64,000 bases of DNA from Alphaproteobacteria bacterium (lineage in GTDB: Bacteria > Pseudomonadota > Alphaproteobacteria > Sphingomonadales > Kordiimonadaceae). A program made the translations under genes and the position numbers. Below, one piece after another: positions 62,180 to 64,000 of the stretch. Every line of letters starts with the position of its first letter. Position 1 is the first letter of the stretch. The notes below the pieces were generated by a model that worked only from the letters and a program-made list of their open reading frames with translations, was not told the DNA's origin and ran no database searches. The stretch is from assembly GCA_021774695.1 (NCBI GenBank), contig JAJFIU010000089.1:1-64000 (forward strand). The letters are read 5' to 3'.

Positions 62180-62205
62180 AAAGCCCCGCATTACGGCGGG
62201 GCTTT
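62180..62205. terminator. Bidirectional intrinsic terminator
   Basis: Perfect arms AAAGCCCCGC (62180-62189) and GCGGGGCTTT (62196-62205) with a 6-base loop and flanking A/T. It ends the hydrolase gene on the plus strand and the grpE transcript on the minus strand. Confidence 0.9.
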
Positions 62206-62232
62206 GCTATTTACTTCCAGTAACACCAGCTA

Positions 62233-62850
62233 TCAGGCTTCGGTGTCCACCACTTTGGCTTCACCTTTGGCAACACCCACCATCGCAGGTCGCAAAAGGC
62301 GGTCTTTTATCACATAGCCCGGTGCCACCACTTGCATCACGCTACCCGGCGCATGGTCAGGGGTGGGCACCTCAAACATGGCCTGATGGAATTTGTGATC
62401 AAATTTTTCACCGATTTCAGGCTCAACTTTTTTGATGCCGTAGCGCTCCATAATATTAAGGAGCTCGCGTTCGGTCATCTCAACGCCTTCGATAAAGGCT
62501 TTGATGTCATCAGCCACATCGTCAGGCATAGTATCAAGCGCGCGGCGCAGATTGTCGCTAACGGTTAGCATGTCACGGGCAAAGCCTGTAACAGCGTAAG
62601 CGCTGGCATCTTGCCGGTCGCGGTCAGCGCGGCGGCGTACATTTTCGGTTTCGGCGCGCGCCCTTAAAACCTGATCCTTGAGCACAGCAACTTCAGACTG
62701 AAGAGCGGCGATTGGATCAATATCTTCCTCCACATCAACGTCTTCAGGCAAATCATCTTGCGCGTCCATATGGGCGTCTTCGCCCGCAACAGCTTCCAGG
62801 TCCACATGCTCGCTCTCGCCAGCGGTTGGTTTTCTTCGCTCAGCGCTCAT
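62233..62850 (-). CDS. grpE: Nucleotide exchange factor GrpE
   Basis: 205 residues: an acidic N-terminal region, a long coiled coil (residues about 45-110, [34 protein letters not shown]), and the C-terminal beta domain ([40 protein letters not shown]). GrpE releases ADP from DnaK. It follows hrcA by 42 bases, the usual alphaproteobacterial pair; dnaK-dnaJ are not in the window. Confidence 0.95.
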   Translation of the reverse strand: MSAERRKPTAGESEHVDLEAVAGEDAHMDAQDDLPEDVDVEEDIDPIAALQSEVAVLKDQVLRARAETENVRRRADRDRQDASAYAVTGFARDMLTVSDNLRRALDTMPDDVADDIKAFIEGVEMTERELLNIMERYGIKKVEPEIGEKFDHKFHQAMFEVPTPDHAPGSVMQVVAPGYVIKDRLLRPAMVGVAKGEAKVVDTEA

Positions 62851-62892
62851 ATCATACGTATCCTTACTAACTCTATATTAGGCGGTAGCAGC

Positions 62893-63930
62893 CTATAAAA
62901 TTCGGCTTACCACCTGCGCGGTATAATCTACCATCGGTACAATCCGCGCATAATTTAACCGCGTGGGGCCAATAACCCCGATCACACCGACAATTTTGTT
63001 GGCACCGTTCATATAGGGAGAAACCACCAAAGATGAACCCGAAAGTGAAAATAAATTATTCTCGGAGCCTATGAATAAACGCACGCCGCGCCCGTCTTTG
63101 GCCAGTTCCATCAATTTGATCAAGTCTTTTTTTCGCTCCAGCTCATCAAACAGCTTTTTCATTCGTTCCAAATCGTCTGCCGCTTGTACATTTTCCAGCA
63201 GGTTACTGTGACCTGAAACAATCAGTGTCGACGGCAAAGCATCGCCGCCAGCCCACACGGCCAGCCCGCTTTGCACCACTTTTTCAGCTAAGCTATCCAG
63301 CTCGCTTTGGTGACTGGTCAGCTCAAGTTCTACTCCCTGAAGCACATCTTCCATCGCCCGACCTGCCAACCGCGCATTGAGAAAGTTAGTCGCCTGCACC
63401 AGCGTGGTCGGCGGCAACCCAAGCGGAATATCAATCAACCGATTTTCAACCATACCGTCTTCCGACACCAGAACAACTAGTGCCTTGTCAGCGGCGATTG
63501 GAACAAACTCCAAATGTTTAATTCGTGCTTCCTGGTGCGGCACCATCACCAAAGAGGCGCATTGAGACAGGCCAGACAAAACTTTGGTCGCGTCGGACAA
63601 TACATCTTCAAACTGTTTGCCCGACGTTACGCATTGACCCTTGATGGCCTCGCGTTCGGCTTTGGTCAAGTTGCCCACTTCCATCATGCCGTCCACAAAC
63701 AATCGCAAGCCAAGATCTGTGGGGACACGACCAGCGGAAGTGTGCGGCGCGAGAAGCAGCCCTGCTTCTTCAAGGTCAGACATGACATTGCGAATGGTTG
63801 CAGCAGAAACGCTGATACCGTCGGCACGGCTTATCGTGCGAGAGCCAACCGGATCACCGCTCTCAAGATACGTTTCTACAATTTGACGAAAAATCGATTT
63901 TGACCGTTCGCTTAATCCAGCAATTGACAT
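62893..63930 (-). CDS. hrcA: Heat-inducible transcription repressor HrcA
   Basis: 345 residues. The N-terminal winged helix (residues about 5-80, LSERSKSIFRQIVETYLESG, SVSAATIRNVMSDLEEAGLL, LLAPHTSAGRVPTDLGLRLF) and the C-terminal ligand/dimer domain with VIGVIGPTRLNYARIVPMVD are standard. It represses chaperone genes at CIRCE operators. No CIRCE element is seen in the 70 bases between its start and the right edge; promoter elements may lie beyond the window. Confidence 0.96.
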   Translation of the reverse strand: MSIAGLSERSKSIFRQIVETYLESGDPVGSRTISRADGISVSAATIRNVMSDLEEAGLLLAPHTSAGRVPTDLGLRLFVDGMMEVGNLTKAEREAIKGQCVTSGKQFEDVLSDATKVLSGLSQCASLVMVPHQEARIKHLEFVPIAADKALVVLVSEDGMVENRLIDIPLGLPPTTLVQATNFLNARLAGRAMEDVLQGVELELTSHQSELDSLAEKVVQSGLAVWAGGDALPSTLIVSGHSNLLENVQAADDLERMKKLFDELERKKDLIKLMELAKDGRGVRLFIGSENNLFSLSGSSLVVSPYMNGANKIVGVIGVIGPTRLNYARIVPMVDYTAQVVSRIL

Positions 63931-64000
63931 ACATCTCTTTCGCTTGGCAGGCGTGTTTACACTGGTCTCTTATTTTCTTGTTTCTCTTATATAGGGTATA

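Noticed and set aside
63931-64000. CIRCE operator upstream of hrcA.
   Set aside because: No TTAGCACTC-N9-GAGTGCTAA or close variant in the 70 visible bases.
1-64000. CRISPR arrays, rRNA genes, insertion sequences with transposase.
   Set aside because: No repeat-spacer pattern, rRNA sequence or transposase motif was seen on either strand.

Overview
The window comes from an alphaproteobacterial chromosome, probably a marine or aquatic lineage. The evidence is the gene order rnd-lptC-lptA-lptB-rpoN-hpf-ptsN, a class I lysyl-tRNA synthetase, a malic enzyme fused to a phosphotransacetylase-like domain, the DUF952-pyrD pair, metZ-apaG, and an hrcA-grpE pair. No genus can be named from the sequence alone. 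From about 6.7 kb onward it is mostly ordinary core genome. The first 6.6 kb is accessory DNA.

Bases 1-4506 are a tightly packed one-strand run of mostly short genes with overlapping or abutting ends. It encodes a coiled-coil protein with a C-terminal membrane anchor (cut by the window edge), a fibre-like protein, a membrane-anchored SleB-type cell-wall hydrolase, several one- or two-helix membrane proteins, a very basic 45-residue protein and two holin-like proteins. This is the end of a phage-like element. The membrane proteins and the lack of any recognisable tail gene suggest a tailless, membrane-containing phage, but capsid and packaging genes would lie outside the window. Facing it is a nuclease with a McrB-type N-terminal domain and a NOV/DUF3883 C-terminal domain (4503-5660). 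Next come a displaced 3' half of a tRNA-Arg(CCG) gene (5819-5864, an attachment-site scar) and an AbiGi/DarT-like protein (5902-6612). Together these look like a phage-borne or island-borne defence edge.

Bases 6.7-32.8 kb hold a VOC-fold protein, a thioesterase, the RNase D / LPS transport / sigma-54 / nitrogen-PTS cluster, and the def-fmt-truA group on the minus strand. They continue with a PilZ protein divergent from a sigma-54-dependent response regulator, maeB, and a plus-strand run mutS-glnD-murJ-trpS. A DUF4136 lipoprotein and a metallo-beta-lactamase-fold protein follow, separated by two strong terminators.

Bases 33-36.8 kb carry a compact plus-strand trio: a divergent D-Ala-D-Ala ligase-like ATP-grasp enzyme, an alpha/beta hydrolase, and a MurF-like ligase with a roughly 200-residue membrane domain at its N terminus. 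It resembles a second, membrane-attached D-Ala-D-X adding pathway and is the most unusual chromosomal gene set here.

Bases 36.8-64 kb hold envelope and stress genes (TPR protein, SDR, UspA, DUF2333, SprA-like metalloprotease), an ECF sigma / anti-sigma / periplasmic sensor set of the CnrHYX type, and ugd, a MATE exporter, arsC, tRNA-Gly(CCC), metZ, apaG and trkH. A cytochrome b561 / double YceI operon follows, then TerB, a DUF6492 protein overlapping a DinG-type helicase, and lysK. The right end has an autoregulated-looking XRE/membrane-protein pair with a clear promoter and two palindromic operators, a secreted alpha/beta hydrolase, and grpE-hrcA.
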